A stretch of DNA of 64,000 bases from contig QEXW01000136.1 in assembly GCA_003130845.1 (NCBI GenBank), positions 56,704-120,703 on the forward strand, read 5' to 3'. Positions 6,934-18,652 of this stretch are shown here, piece by piece. The notes below the pieces were generated by a model. It was not told where the DNA came from. It was given only the letters and a program-made list of their open reading frames with translations, and ran no database searches. Within the stretch, counting starts at the first letter, position 1; each line of letters opens with the position of its first letter. The translations under genes and the position numbers were made by a program. The DNA comes from Anaerolineae bacterium (GTDB lineage: Bacteria > Chloroflexota > Anaerolineae > Anaerolineales > Villigracilaceae).

Positions 6934-8505
6934 TCAATATTCTATCGGTGTGCCTGTTAGGTAGTCAAAGGTTTTGCCAAAGGCGGTGCGGCCTTCCTCA
7001 GACAACACCCGGGCGAGGGGCCAGGTTTGGTAATCTTTCCAGAAGTGCATGAGCCGCCAGGGAAAGTCGAATGGAAAGTCAAAGAAGAAGCGATAGGCGT
7101 AATTCCACGCAATTTCGACCTGTGTTTCTGTTAGGCGCATCGGCGGAGAGGCTGCCAGAAGTGTATTGAGCATCTCAAAATATTCAGTATATGTGCTGGG
7201 GTCGTAGGTGAATCCACGACCACGATAGTGTGTTTGACCGGCTACAATCACCGGCACGCTCCGCATTGCCATTTCCATGCCGACGGTGGTGGTGTAGGCC
7301 AAGCCCAGGGCAGCAATCTCCATCAGGTCGTAGGTGTTGACCTTTTCGTGGGGGCCGATGACGTGGATGTGTTCCGGGCGTTCTGGCAGAGCGCGTTCGA
7401 TGACGCTCACCATGGAAGGACCTTTCATCAAGCGTTCCCCAGGGTGAATGCGCACGACTAGCTGTGCTTGCGGTCGTTGTGCCAGGTATTGTACGGTTTT
7501 TTCAATCCATTCGGCCATGGAGGCGGTAAAGATGTTGCGCCCGAGCGTTAGGCTATCACCCAGCACGTTGGTTGCTAGCAAAACGATGGGGCGGGCATCC
7601 AGTCCCAGGTCAGCGCGCAGTTTTTCGCCTCCCTGAGAGGGGACATCTTGCCAGAAGCGCGTGCCTTTGCCGTATTTTTTGGCGCTGGTGCGAGCATCTT
7701 CGAGGGCAGCGATTTTCTCGCGTTCGGCTTGGGTGAGTGGCAGAGTGCCTTTGGCCGCCCAGAGTGCATCGGTGTTTTGCCGCATTACGATTTCGTTTTG
7801 CGCCAACCAGATTTGTTCGCGTTGGTCGTTGAATTCGTAGGTGGTGGTCGGTAGGCCTAGATGCCGTGCTACCTGGTAAAACACACCAAGCTCAGTGACT
7901 AAGCCATTGGGGATGAGTACTGCATCGGGGCGACTGTTTTGCAAGAAGTGTAGAGCAGCCAGGGCGGCTTGTCGGTTCCGTGTGAGGCGCAGGCGATATA
8001 AGGCAGAATTGCGGTCGAAATCTTCTACCTGTAAGGTGTACATGGTATCAAAAGCAGAGGCGGTTTCGATGGCCGCTTCGAGGGGCAGGGGCAAGTGGCC
8101 TACCGCAGGCAGCTCGAGCAAGGACAGGCTGTGTACTAACCCATGCAGTGGTCTGAGCACTCGGCGGGTGTACAAATCCTGGCGGCGCAGGTCGAAGGGA
8201 TGGATGGGTTTGTCCCAATCGCCATAGGGCAGGTAGGCAATGGTCACTTCATGCCCTAAGCCGCGCAGAGCCAATCCAATGATAACTGCTTGCTCCACCC
8301 AGTAATGCAGGGTAGCAAACAAAACGATTTTCTTGGGTGTCGCTGGTTGCTTTCCTAATTGGTTTCTGACTTGTTCGACTGCGCTAGGAAGGATTGTTTC
8401 CAATTGGGTTAAGTTATAGCGTGTGCGTGGACGCACCGGTCGAAGGGCGGTGTACAAGTCAGCCGAGTAGGGAATTTTTCCTAGAATGTCTTTAAGAATG
8501 GTCAT
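6934..8505 (-). CDS. Capsule-type GT-B glycosyltransferase (KpsS/LipB-like)
   Basis: A 523-aa cytoplasmic protein with a two-Rossmann arrangement. Residues about 60-110 (KKIVLFATLHYWVEQAVIIG) form the first nucleotide-fold-like half. The C-terminal half carries the hallmark of Capsule_synth proteins: GLAYTTTVGMEMAMRSVPVI followed by HYRGRGFTYDP. These proteins transfer Kdo or other acidic sugars onto lipid acceptors during capsule assembly. It lies four bases from the wzt gene, in the same operon, which fits assembly of a chain that Wzm/Wzt exports. The donor sugar is not known; the nonulosonate operon at 50-57 kb offers a candidate (inference). Confidence 0.65.
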   Translation of the reverse strand: MTILKDILGKIPYSADLYTALRPVRPRTRYNLTQLETILPSAVEQVRNQLGKQPATPKKIVLFATLHYWVEQAVIIGLALRGLGHEVTIAYLPYGDWDKPIHPFDLRRQDLYTRRVLRPLHGLVHSLSLLELPAVGHLPLPLEAAIETASAFDTMYTLQVEDFDRNSALYRLRLTRNRQAALAALHFLQNSRPDAVLIPNGLVTELGVFYQVARHLGLPTTTYEFNDQREQIWLAQNEIVMRQNTDALWAAKGTLPLTQAEREKIAALEDARTSAKKYGKGTRFWQDVPSQGGEKLRADLGLDARPIVLLATNVLGDSLTLGRNIFTASMAEWIEKTVQYLAQRPQAQLVVRIHPGERLMKGPSMVSVIERALPERPEHIHVIGPHEKVNTYDLMEIAALGLAYTTTVGMEMAMRSVPVIVAGQTHYRGRGFTYDPSTYTEYFEMLNTLLAASPPMRLTETQVEIAWNYAYRFFFDFPFDFPWRLMHFWKDYQTWPLARVLSEEGRTAFGKTFDYLTGTPIEY

Positions 8506-8508
8506 GCT

Positions 8509-9801
8509 TTATTGTCTTTCAATTGTCCATCCTAGCCGAGGTCGGATGGGTCCTTGGCGTGGTTCAGCCCATTGCATGCCGGGCGCGCCCATCGGGTCCA
8601 CATTAAAAGCCAGCGCGTTTTCGTCCATAAAGTAGCGTTTGACGCCAAATGAACTGGCATTGATGCCCAAGATGTAGCGGCCTTCGTTGAGCAAATCGGC
8701 AGGGATTTGGCATTTGCTCAAGTAATGCCCGGCCGGGCGGGTAGCATATTGTTCGTAATGTGCGGGTTCGTCCACATCGAAGGAGGTGAAGACGTATTCG
8801 CCGCGCACGGTGCTGAGATATATGCCGACGAGTAAGCCGGTGATGGGGGCATGGAGTTGGTATTCTATTTCTACCGTGAGGGGTTCTACTGAGCGTAGGG
8901 TATCCGAAACCACGCCGCGCGGGTCGCGGATGCGCAGAGCGATAGGCTGAAAGGGCATGGCGGAAGCGGGAATTTCTGCGGCTTCCCACGTGCGGGCGCC
9001 TGCCTGGGTTTGCCCCGAGGCCAGGTAGAAGTCCACTGCTTCGGGAGTAGGCCCCCGCATCACCAATTGTCCTTTTTGCAGCACGATTGATTCTTGGGTC
9101 AGGCGCAAGATGGCACTCATGTTGTGGCTGACGAACAAGACGGTGCGTCCTTGGCTGGCGACATCGTTCATTTTGCCCAGGCACTTGCGTTGAAATTCGG
9201 CATCGCCTACGGCGAGCACTTCATCTACAACCAGAATTTCCGGCTCGAGGTGTGCGGCGACGGCAAAGGCCAAACGGAGATACATGCCCGAGGAATAACG
9301 CTTGACCGGGGTATCAATGAATTGACCGACTTCTGAAAATTCGACAATTTCATCGAACTTGCGCGCGATTTCGGCACGTTTCATGCCTAAGATGGCACCG
9401 TTTAGGTAGATGTTCTCACGACCGGTTAGTTCAGGGTGAAAGCCGGTGCCGACTTCTAGCAGTGACCCAACCCGTCCACGCACGGTGACCGTGCCTCGTG
9501 TTGGTTCGGTGACACGCGAGAGAATTTTGAGCAGGGTAGATTTGCCGGCTCCGTTACGTCCTACAATCCCCAGCACTTTTCCTTCCTCTAGGTCGAACGA
9601 AACATCTTTCAATGCCCAGATATAGCCCGCATGGCGTCCGGGGTCTTCTAATTGTTTGCCTAATAACGAAGCGGCAAAGCGTAAAGGGGCTTTGGCGGTA
9701 TCAACCAGCACGTCGCGCAACATGCCGTATTGAAAGCGTTGCGAGGCCAAGCCGATTTTGTAACGTTTTGAGAGATTTTCAACACGAATGGCGATGGTCA
9801 T
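8509..9801 (-). CDS. wzt: Polysaccharide ABC exporter, ATP-binding subunit
   Basis: A 430-aa ATPase that energises export of a lipid-linked polysaccharide across the inner membrane. The N-terminal ABC domain shows Walker A GRNGAGKS (near 83), signature YSSGMYLRL and Walker B ILVVDEVLAVGD. After about residue 265 comes a beta-rich extension (WEAAEIPASAMPFQ to the end) like the Wzt C-terminal domain, which in family members reads the terminal modification of the chain. The partner permease is the next gene upstream. The presence of that domain argues for export of a capped polymer and fits the methyltransferase at the operon end. Confidence 0.9.
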   Translation of the reverse strand: MTIAIRVENLSKRYKIGLASQRFQYGMLRDVLVDTAKAPLRFAASLLGKQLEDPGRHAGYIWALKDVSFDLEEGKVLGIVGRNGAGKSTLLKILSRVTEPTRGTVTVRGRVGSLLEVGTGFHPELTGRENIYLNGAILGMKRAEIARKFDEIVEFSEVGQFIDTPVKRYSSGMYLRLAFAVAAHLEPEILVVDEVLAVGDAEFQRKCLGKMNDVASQGRTVLFVSHNMSAILRLTQESIVLQKGQLVMRGPTPEAVDFYLASGQTQAGARTWEAAEIPASAMPFQPIALRIRDPRGVVSDTLRSVEPLTVEIEYQLHAPITGLLVGIYLSTVRGEYVFTSFDVDEPAHYEQYATRPAGHYLSKCQIPADLLNEGRYILGINASSFGVKRYFMDENALAFNVDPMGAPGMQWAEPRQGPIRPRLGWTIERQ

Positions 9802-9906
9802 AGTGTCGTAGGGTGAGTTGATTTCACACAGGCTATTGTGCGACGCATTGGGTCTAGGCTAAGAGCTTGCAAATGTTTCATGAAAGGCATAAATTTTGCG
9901 TTCAAC

Positions 9907-10755
9907 TTAAATTAAATCGGCAAAGGTTCGTTCCATATTGCGGAAGTAGAATAAACCGCTGATGAGTATGAGCACCGAAATGATTGCGGAAATTGCAATC
10001 AATAGATTGGGCGGGTTGCCTACCCCCAGCAGCGCCCAACGAAAACCGTTTACAACCCCTGCCATCGGGTTGAGTGAGTAAACGATTTGCCATTGCTCGG
10101 AGATAACTTTGGAAGAGTAGGCAATGGGGGTAACGAACATCCAGAATTGTGAGAGAAAGGGTAGGGCGTAGCCTACATCGCGATATTGCACGTTGATGGC
10201 CGAAAGCCATAAGGCGACCCCCAGCGCGGTGATGATAGCAAGCAAGAGAAAGGCCGGCACGGCCCACAAGGCATGGAGGCCGGGTGTGATGCGATAGTAC
10301 ATCATCATTCCAACCAGGACGAGAAAGGCAATGGCAAAATCGAGCAGGCCGCCCAAGACCGAAGCCATTGGCAAGACCAGGCGGGGAAAGTAGGTCTTGG
10401 TAATCATGTTTTGGTTGGAGGTGAGTGAACGGCTGGCTGAGTTGAGTGCCGTTGCAAACAATCCCCAAGGCAGCAAAGCCGTGTAGGAGAAGATAGGGTA
10501 AGGAATGCCGCCATCGGTTTGCATGCGGGCGATGTTGCCAAACAGAAAGTTGAAGACCAGCATGGTTAACACCGGCTGAAGGATAGCCCAAGCCGCGCCT
10601 AAGGCCGTTTGTTTATATCGGACTTTGATGTCGCGCCAAATCATGAACCACACCAGTTCGCGATAAATCCATAAATCGCGCAGGTTGAGCGCGGCCAAGC
10701 CGGTGCTTGGTTTAATGTAAATGGTGGTGGGGTGGGGTTTTGTCAGCTCGCTCAT
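9907..10755 (-). CDS. wzm: Polysaccharide ABC exporter, permease subunit
   Basis: A 282-aa ABC-2 type integral membrane protein with about six hydrophobic segments. The N-terminal interface reads LVWFMIWRDIKVRYKQTALGAAWAI (given by its ends, about 34-58), characteristic of TagG/Wzm/RfbA permeases. It forms the channel with the Wzt ATPase encoded 105 bases downstream. The gap between them holds no gene or clear terminator. The start codon directly follows the stop of the GDP-fucose-synthase-like gene. Confidence 0.92.
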   Translation of the reverse strand: MSELTKPHPTTIYIKPSTGLAALNLRDLWIYRELVWFMIWRDIKVRYKQTALGAAWAILQPVLTMLVFNFLFGNIARMQTDGGIPYPIFSYTALLPWGLFATALNSASRSLTSNQNMITKTYFPRLVLPMASVLGGLLDFAIAFLVLVGMMMYYRITPGLHALWAVPAFLLLAIITALGVALWLSAINVQYRDVGYALPFLSQFWMFVTPIAYSSKVISEQWQIVYSLNPMAGVVNGFRWALLGVGNPPNLLIAISAIISVLILISGLFYFRNMERTFADLI

Positions 10756-12829
<2,074 letters not shown>

Positions 12830-12833
<4 letters not shown>

Positions 12834-13303
12834 TTCTCCTCCGTGCGTAAATGAACGCTTAAATGCTCAACCAATAAGGTGGGTGTATTCGTTTCTTCTG
12901 TCACTTCAACCCCTTGTTCTAGGCAGGTTAAGCGGCAAATATCGGCCACATCGCCTTGTCCTTCAATGCGCACGCGTCGAATGCCTTGTGCCTTAAGCGT
13001 TTCCAGAATGTCTTTAACTTTGCTACGAATGCGGCGATACAGCAGAAATTGCTGTTCGATGTAATCTACCGTCAGCATAGCACGTTTGGCCAGGCCCTCT
13101 GGCGTGATGATGTAGCGTAATTTGCGCCGCTCAGCACGCATGACTTTGACGTAGCCTTTGGAAATTAGCCGCTTCAGATGCCAGTTCACTGTTCCAACCG
13201 CCACGCCGAGTTGGGTGGCCAAGTCGGCTTGTGTCACATCTGGGTTGGTCTCAATTTTCTCCAGCAAAGAAAGTTCGTGTAAGGAGTCGGTACTGTTTTC
13301 CAT
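12830..13303 (-). CDS. Winged-helix transcription regulator of the polysaccharide operon
   Basis: A 157-aa protein. The N-terminal winged helix (about 10-75) reads LLEKIETNPDVTQADLATQL then VGTVNWHLKRLISKGYVK, an MarR/Lrp-like arrangement, with wing residues RRKLRYIITPEG. A helical stretch (about 85-110) is followed by a C-terminal alpha/beta part (VRIEGQGDVADICRL...VEVTEE) that resembles a small-ligand sensor. A TTG lies two codons upstream; ATG 13303 is preferred. It heads the export operon, and its own promoter sits between two copies of a palindromic site, which points to autoregulation. Ligand unknown. Confidence 0.75.
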
Positions 13304-13304
13304 A

Positions 13305-13325
13305 GTCAAAATTCAAGTGCTGAAT
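13305..13325. promoter_or_regulatory. Operator site A of the winged-helix regulator
   Basis: It contains ATTCAAGTGCTGAAT (13311-13325), a palindrome TTCA-N5-TGAA, preceded by GTCAAA. It overlaps the -10 box and start point of the regulator promoter, where a bound repressor would block polymerase. Confidence 0.6.
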
Positions 13326-13329
13326 TATA
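13324..13329 (-). promoter_or_regulatory. -10 box of the export operon
   Basis: TATAAT on the minus strand, 20 bases before the regulator's ATG, lies in the 50-bp gap behind the large membrane protein. No strong -35 is visible; the -35 zone is occupied by operator site B. Confidence 0.6.
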
Positions 13330-13336
13330 CACCAGT

Positions 13337-13357
13337 ATTCAGCGCTTGAATTTTTAC
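13337..13357. promoter_or_regulatory. Operator site B of the winged-helix regulator
   Basis: ATTCAGCGCTTGAAT (13337-13351) is site A in reverse orientation with one base changed in the centre. It is flanked by TTTTAC, which matches the GTAAAA side of the consensus. Centres of A and B are 26 bp apart. It overlaps the stop codon of the 13354-15366 gene. Confidence 0.6.
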
Positions 13358-15366
13358 GGACAGACTGGGGTTTCTTGTGGCACGTATAGCACGATGCGGT
13401 CAGCCGCGAAAGTTTGCTTTGCACGATAGTTGCACAAGATAGGCCGGGCGGCAAAACGTACCCAAGCGTTGTTTTCCTCGCCCATGGCGTACTCGCTGCC
13501 GAGCATATTGGTTGTGAGAGGGTCTACTATGATTAAATCAAAGCGTTGTGCGCGCAACTCAGCCTTAAACCGGTCGAGATATGCCTCGTTATTTGCCATA
13601 GCCATTTCCATCAACTCTTCCCGTTCATATTCAGGCACCATTTTTACAGGAGGAAGCATCTGCATCGAAAGCAGATGCCGCTGGGTGATGAAGAGAATTT
13701 CACCGCCCTGGGCATGCACTGCCTCGACCTCTTGTCGTAGCGCCGCTAAAACGGCTTGGCTCGCTGCTTTGTCATAGGTTACAAGGCTGATGGGTGCTCG
13801 CTGGATAAACCAAACGGGTACCAGCACGAGTAGAGCGGTCACAGCCCAGTGAATTGGGAAGGAGGGCTGCGTTTCTTCACGCTCGCGCGCGTATCGTCCA
13901 AAGAACAGGTAGGCGCTGACGATGAGCAGCGCGACCGCGTAAGCATCCATGTTGTGAATATCGCCTCCGCCACCGATTTTCATGCTAACCACAATGCCAC
14001 CCGCGAATAAGACCGCCAATCCCAACACGAGTAAACCCATGCGCAGTGGATGAATCGTGCGCTGAGCAAAGACGATTGCCAACACCAGCCACATTGGCAG
14101 GGAATACAACACAATGCCGGGCAAAACACCCAAGGAATAGGTGGCATTGGGCCACAGGCGATACCACAGCAGGGAGGAGGTCAGGCTGGTGTAAAAATTT
14201 TCAGTTTTGCCAATGCCCGAGAGAGCAATGTAAACCTGCATCGAGAGAAAGGCCAGCACAGACCCAACAATGAACCAGGCGGCAGGTTGAAGCAGATAGC
14301 GGAAGGTAGAGCGACCGCCGTTTTTTGGAAAAGGTGTTTCCAACAGGTAGAGCGCTGCCGCTAACATACCCGGCACAGGGTACCAGTTCAGGCGGCTTAA
14401 CCCAGCCCAGATGGAAGCCAGCAGTACGAACAACCAAGTGCGGCGTATGTTTTGCGTAGAAAATCCCCATAACACAAGAAAAACCGGAGGCGCCAAATGC
14501 AGATATAACGGCAAACTGAATAGCGCCAAGAACATCCAGCACCCGGCAACAAAGCGCCCGAGGGCTGTTTCGATGTTGAGTCGGCTGAGGAGGGCTGGCA
14601 CGAGGCTGCCAACCAATGCGAAGCGTATCATAATTTGCCAGGCCCGGTGCGCCCACAACGGTGCATCGAACCAGTACGGTGGAACGAGAACGAGGTGTAA
14701 GGTTGGGTGCAAAATAGGCCAAGGCAAGCGTTCGCCATAAATTTTTTCAGAAAGAAAGAGCGAGGGATAGTAAAACCGGCTGGTTTCTGACCAGCCCAGG
14801 GCAAAAGGATAATCGGTGATGCCCAACAGGTATGCAGCCATCAGATGGGTGGACGCCTGTAGCAACAGAATCACCGCAAACGTGATTGGCCAATCCAGTG
14901 TAGGGCGCAGCGTGCGCAAGAGCCACGCACCCACCAGTGCCAGCAGCCAAAAAACCAAAAGGCGCATGGCTTCTTCGTTGCGAATGAGTTTGCCATAATA
15001 AGGGTGTAGCAGTAACAGGGAATAGGCCGATAAAGCCCCTACCAATAAAGGCGCGGCTAGCAGTTTTTGCAACGGCGGAACCGATGCTGTGAAATGCGCA
15101 AAGCGGTGTTTCCAAGCACTAGAAAACGTTAGGACAGCCCCAATGAAACCTGCACAACCGATTAATCCCAGGCCGAACAAGAACGCCAACCAGGTTTTGC
15201 TCTTTAGCACAACAATCCCTAGCTGCTGTGCTACACCGAACATTTGCCAGGCAGCCAGCCAGGCCAGCAAGCCTGTGATGGTTAGAACGATGCGCCAGAA
15301 AACCAAACGAGGGATGGTCATTACTTTTAGCATTTGCTGCACCTTGTTGGCAAGTGTAATGGACAT
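13354..15366 (-). CDS. Polytopic membrane protein, possible glycosyltransferase
   Basis: 670 aa with about 12 hydrophobic segments from residue 20 to about 500, then a soluble C-terminal domain of roughly 150 residues (AVLAALRQEVEAVHAQGGEILFITQRH onwards, given by its ends). The layout, and the motif ITDYPFALGWSETSRFYYPS after the early membrane segments, recall GT39/PMT-like or O-antigen-handling membrane glycosyltransferases, but I see no decisive catalytic signature. It lies just upstream of the regulator-led export operon on the same strand and may be transcribed separately, since a -10 box follows it. A role in glycan assembly is inferred. Confidence 0.55.
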   Translation of the reverse strand: MSITLANKVQQMLKVMTIPRLVFWRIVLTITGLLAWLAAWQMFGVAQQLGIVVLKSKTWLAFLFGLGLIGCAGFIGAVLTFSSAWKHRFAHFTASVPPLQKLLAAPLLVGALSAYSLLLLHPYYGKLIRNEEAMRLLVFWLLALVGAWLLRTLRPTLDWPITFAVILLLQASTHLMAAYLLGITDYPFALGWSETSRFYYPSLFLSEKIYGERLPWPILHPTLHLVLVPPYWFDAPLWAHRAWQIMIRFALVGSLVPALLSRLNIETALGRFVAGCWMFLALFSLPLYLHLAPPVFLVLWGFSTQNIRRTWLFVLLASIWAGLSRLNWYPVPGMLAAALYLLETPFPKNGGRSTFRYLLQPAAWFIVGSVLAFLSMQVYIALSGIGKTENFYTSLTSSLLWYRLWPNATYSLGVLPGIVLYSLPMWLVLAIVFAQRTIHPLRMGLLVLGLAVLFAGGIVVSMKIGGGGDIHNMDAYAVALLIVSAYLFFGRYAREREETQPSFPIHWAVTALLVLVPVWFIQRAPISLVTYDKAASQAVLAALRQEVEAVHAQGGEILFITQRHLLSMQMLPPVKMVPEYEREELMEMAMANNEAYLDRFKAELRAQRFDLIIVDPLTTNMLGSEYAMGEENNAWVRFAARPILCNYRAKQTFAADRIVLYVPQETPVCP

Positions 15367-15386
15367 TCACCTTATGTATCTCAGGG

Positions 15387-15392
15387 TAAAAT
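15387..15392 (+). promoter_or_regulatory. -10 box giving a leaderless methyltransferase transcript
   Basis: TAAAAT, six bases (CATATC), then ATGG at 15399. This is the same spacing as at 5851-5863 and 25685-25697. No Shine-Dalgarno sequence is present. Confidence 0.5.
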
Positions 15393-15398
15393 CATATC

Positions 15399-16169
15399 AT
15401 GGACGTTAACCGTTACCAAAGCGAAATTCTTCAAAACGAACAATACTGGCAGAAAAAGCCAATTTTGCGCCGGATTTATCGCGAATTTCATGAGGAAATT
15501 GCTCGACATCTTTCCTCACTGGATGCTCCGCTGGTGGTCGAGCTAGGGTCAGGGATTGGCAACATCAAGGAAGTGATTCCTCATGCTCTCCGCACGGACC
15601 TTTTTGCTAACCCCTGGCTTGACCAAATCGAAAATGCCTACACCTTGAGTTTTCAGGATGCAACCGTCAGCGACCTGATTCTTTTCGATGTCTTTCATCA
15701 TTTGCGCTATCCGGGTACGGCACTGAAAGAGTTTTGGCGGGTCTTGCGCCCTGGGGGGCGGGTGTTGGTCTTTGACCCTTTCATCAGTTTGCTCGGCTTG
15801 GTCGTGTATGGCCTACTGCACAAAGAACCGATTAACTGGTGGCAAGAGATTACCTGGTATGCGCCTGCGGATTGGGACCCTCACCAGCTTGAGTATTACG
15901 CTGCACAAGGGAACGCGACACGCGTGTTCTTTAGCCGTATGACGCCCACCCTGCTAAAAGATTGGAAACTGGTCATGCGTAAACGCTACGCTGCCTTTTC
16001 GTATGTTGCCAGTGGCGGTTATTCTGGGCCGCAACTTTACCCGGATGGGCTTTATCCTAAAATGCGCATGCTCGATCAGGTTCTTGATGCGCTGCCTCCG
16101 GTCTTTGCCACGCGCATTTTGGTGGTGCTAGAAAAACCACCCTCGGCAGAACACACCACCCGAACGTAA
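15399..16169 (+). CDS. SAM-dependent methyltransferase
   Basis: A 256-aa class I methyltransferase: VVELGSGIGNIKEV (about 46-59) is motif I, LFDVFHHLRYPGTALKEFWR covers the post-II loop and VLRPGGRVLVFDP is motif III. It is transcribed away from the membrane protein and appears monocistronic. The stop codon lies in a GC-rich hairpin (16157-16184) with no U run. Substrate unknown; the genomic position suggests glycan or lipid methylation. It is not closely similar to the other methyltransferase at 6091-6915. Confidence 0.8.
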   Translation: MDVNRYQSEILQNEQYWQKKPILRRIYREFHEEIARHLSSLDAPLVVELGSGIGNIKEVIPHALRTDLFANPWLDQIENAYTLSFQDATVSDLILFDVFHHLRYPGTALKEFWRVLRPGGRVLVFDPFISLLGLVVYGLLHKEPINWWQEITWYAPADWDPHQLEYYAAQGNATRVFFSRMTPTLLKDWKLVMRKRYAAFSYVASGGYSGPQLYPDGLYPKMRMLDQVLDALPPVFATRILVVLEKPPSAEHTTRT

Positions 16170-16211
16170 GCCTACGTCCGGGTGGCTGATATGCGGATTG
16201 GCGCGAGATGT

Positions 16212-17390
16212 TCAGATTACACCTAATTTTTTGCCGACGGTTTGGAATGCCTCTAACCCTTGGTCCAGGTCGGCGGTTGTATGCGCGGCTGAAATCATGA
16301 CTCGAATGCGTGCTTTACCCTTTGGCACCGTTGGGTAACCGATGGCCATTGCAAACACGCCCTGCTCGAAGAGCTCACGGCTGAATTGTTGGGCCAGCGG
16401 TGCTTCTCCTAGCATTACCGGAGTGATGGGCGTTTCGCTTACGCCGGTATCGAAACCCAAGCGCTTCATCTCTGCCTTAAAATAGCGGGCGTTGCTCCAT
16501 AACTTCTCTACCAGTTCTGTAGAATTCTCGAGCATATCAATGGCTGCCAGGCAGGCCGCTGCATCTGGCACGGTGACTGCCGATGAAAACAGGAAAGGCC
16601 GTCCGCGCTGGCGCAACCACTCGATGATTACCGCGTTGCCGGCCACCACGCCTCCAACCACACCGAACGCTTTCGAGAGTGTGCCGACTTCCACATCCAC
16701 CTTGCCGTGCAGTCCAAAATGGTCTACAATGCCGCGCCCGCCTTTACCCAACACACCTTCGCCGTGCGCATCGTCCACCATGAGCAGAATATCGTACCGT
16801 TTGGCCACTTCGTAAATTTCGGGCAAAGGAGCAATATCTCCGTCCATGCTGAAGACGCCATCGGTCACAATCAATGCCCGGCGGTATTGACTCAGGTTTG
16901 CTTTGATTTGTTCTTCGAGCGATTGTACATCGTTATGCTCGTAAGCGATGATTTTTGCGCCCGAAAGCCGGCACCCATCAATAATGCTGGCGTGATTCAA
17001 CCGGTCCGAAAAAATCACATCTTCTTTGCCAACCAGCGCCGGAATGGTGGCCAGGTTGGCGGTGAAACCACTTTGAAAGGTGATGGCGGCCTCGACACCT
17101 TTAAAGGCTGCCAAGCGTTTTTCTAGTTCGACATGCAGAGTCATTGTCCCAGCGATGGACCGCACCGCCGCTGGCCCGACCCCCATTTCGCTCACCGCTT
17201 TTTGGGCGGCTTCGACCAGCTTGGGATGATTGGCTAACCCCAAGTAATTGTTAGAGCAAAAGTTCAACACGCGCCGGCCATCTACGATGAGCCATGCTCC
17301 TTGCGGGGAACCAATCGTACGGATAGTATTGTACAGTCCGGCCTGCTTCAGGCCATCCAGTTCCTGCGTAATCCATTCGGTTTTGGACAT
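16212..17390 (-). CDS. kbl: Glycine C-acetyltransferase (2-amino-3-ketobutyrate CoA ligase)
   Basis: A 392-aa PLP enzyme of the alpha-oxoamine synthase family that cleaves 2-amino-3-ketobutyrate with CoA to glycine and acetyl-CoA in threonine breakdown. Motifs: [14 protein letters not shown], the aldimine region [13 protein letters not shown], the PLP lysine in [12 protein letters not shown] and [13 protein letters not shown]. The frame continues upstream to 17540, but the ATG at 17390 has GGAGAAG and gives the usual N-terminus. 8-Amino-7-oxononanoate synthase (BioF) is the alternative; no other biotin gene is nearby. No tdh neighbour is seen. Confidence 0.85.
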   Translation of the reverse strand: MSKTEWITQELDGLKQAGLYNTIRTIGSPQGAWLIVDGRRVLNFCSNNYLGLANHPKLVEAAQKAVSEMGVGPAAVRSIAGTMTLHVELEKRLAAFKGVEAAITFQSGFTANLATIPALVGKEDVIFSDRLNHASIIDGCRLSGAKIIAYEHNDVQSLEEQIKANLSQYRRALIVTDGVFSMDGDIAPLPEIYEVAKRYDILLMVDDAHGEGVLGKGGRGIVDHFGLHGKVDVEVGTLSKAFGVVGGVVAGNAVIIEWLRQRGRPFLFSSAVTVPDAAACLAAIDMLENSTELVEKLWSNARYFKAEMKRLGFDTGVSETPITPVMLGEAPLAQQFSRELFEQGVFAMAIGYPTVPKGKARIRVMISAAHTTADLDQGLEAFQTVGKKLGVI

Positions 17391-17435
17391 TTTCTTCTCC
17401 TGGTCAAATCGAGAATCGGTGTGCGCGTTGATTAT

Positions 17436-18089
17436 ATGCCAATCTCTCACCACGTTGTGAAAATTATCCCTCTTTCTGATTGTGCCTTGCTGGTTCAACT
17501 CGGTGAAAGCATAGACCCGCTTACCAATCGGCAAGTCCATCTGCTGGCTGCGGCTTTAGAGCGTGACCCACTGCCAGGCTTTTTGGAATGCGTCCCTGGT
17601 TATGCTTCGTTGGCCGTACATTATGACCCACTCATCCTCGCTTATGGCCAGATATATGACTGGCTGGTAAACCGCCTTGCTCTCGTGGAGCCATCCGCTG
17701 CCCGGCCAGCTAGGCGAGTAGAGGTACCGGTGACCTATGATGGCCCGGATTTGGAATTTGTGGCTGCCTACTGCCATCTTACGCCGGCGCAAGTGATTGG
17801 CCTTCACAGCAGTACCTTATACCATGTTTATATGATGGGTTTTGCGCCTGGCTTTGCTTACCTAGGCATTGTGCCAGAACCTTTGCGTGTGCCGCGCTTG
17901 GAAACGCCACGAACGAGAGTGCCGGCGGGGAGTGTGGCAATTGCTGGAGCGCAAACCGGCATTTACCCGTTTGAAACTCCTGGCGGCTGGCGCTTGCTGG
18001 GGCATACAGCCCTCACCCTGTTCGACCCCTTGCGTGACCCGCCCTTTCTCTTTGCGCCGGGCGATGAAGTCCAATTTGTGCCTGCCTGA
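17436..18089 (+). CDS. pxpB: 5-oxoprolinase subunit B-like protein (KipI family), orphan
   Basis: 217 aa of the PxpB/KipI family, which with PxpA and PxpC hydrolyses 5-oxoproline to glutamate using ATP. Conserved elements: [16 protein letters not shown] near the N-terminus, [14 protein letters not shown] (about 95-108), [12 protein letters not shown] (about 132-143) and the end [21 protein letters not shown] -46-codon extension was rejected because it runs antisense through kbl. PxpB genes normally sit beside pxpC and pxpA; here neither is adjacent and smpB follows. It may act alone as a regulator or pair with subunits encoded elsewhere. Confidence 0.85.
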   Translation: MPISHHVVKIIPLSDCALLVQLGESIDPLTNRQVHLLAAALERDPLPGFLECVPGYASLAVHYDPLILAYGQIYDWLVNRLALVEPSAARPARRVEVPVTYDGPDLEFVAAYCHLTPAQVIGLHSSTLYHVYMMGFAPGFAYLGIVPEPLRVPRLETPRTRVPAGSVAIAGAQTGIYPFETPGGWRLLGHTALTLFDPLRDPPFLFAPGDEVQFVPA

Positions 18090-18159
18090 AGACAAAAGCG
18101 GACACGCGACATACGTGCTTGCGGGCAGTTACAATTTCTCAATCTCGTGATAACATCAG

Positions 18160-18630
18160 ATGGCTATGTCAGAAAACATTAAAGTCGTTGCCACCAACCG
18201 AAGAGCCGGATTTGAATATTTTCTCATGGAGCATTTTGAGGCCGGGTTGGCCCTGCAAGGGAGCGAAATTAAATCTATCCGCGCAGGGCAAATCAGCCTA
18301 GCAGAAGCGTATGTGGAGACGGATGGAAACGAAGCGTGGCTGGTGGAAGCGCATATTGCGCCGTACCGTGAAGCCAATCGCTTCAATCACGACCCCAAGC
18401 GTCCGCGCCGATTACTTCTACACAAGCGTGAAATTCGCAAATTGTGGAACGAGGTGCGCCAAAAAGGGGTTACGATTGTTCCGCTGAGAGTCTATCTTAA
18501 GAACGGGCGGGCAAAACTCGAAATTGCGCTAGCCAAGGGCAAAAAACTGCACGATAAGCGCGACTCGATTGCTCGGCGTGACCAGGCACGTGAACAGGCG
18601 CGGGAAATGCGCGGCAATCATGGCTTTTGA
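18160..18630 (+). CDS. smpB: SsrA-binding protein SmpB
   Basis: A 156-aa partner of tmRNA in rescue of stalled ribosomes. It shows the family's core: NRRAGFEYFLMEHFEAGLAL, GSEIKSIRAGQISLAEAY, the basic loop HDPKRPRRLLLHKREI and the C-terminal tail KGKKLHDKRDSIARRDQARE, which inserts in the mRNA channel. There is no clear SD before the ATG. The weak -10-like GATAAC five bases upstream would allow a short or absent leader. The ssrA gene was not found in the window. Confidence 0.97.
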   Translation: MAMSENIKVVATNRRAGFEYFLMEHFEAGLALQGSEIKSIRAGQISLAEAYVETDGNEAWLVEAHIAPYREANRFNHDPKRPRRLLLHKREIRKLWNEVRQKGVTIVPLRVYLKNGRAKLEIALAKGKKLHDKRDSIARRDQAREQAREMRGNHGF

Positions 18631-18652
18631 CCATGAGAAAGGGAAAGAAACG

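Noticed and set aside
16157..16184. Terminator after the 15399-16169 methyltransferase gene
   Set aside because: CACCCG/CGGGTG stem with an internal mismatch overlaps the stop codon and has no U run on either strand; kept only as a possible weak 3' structure.
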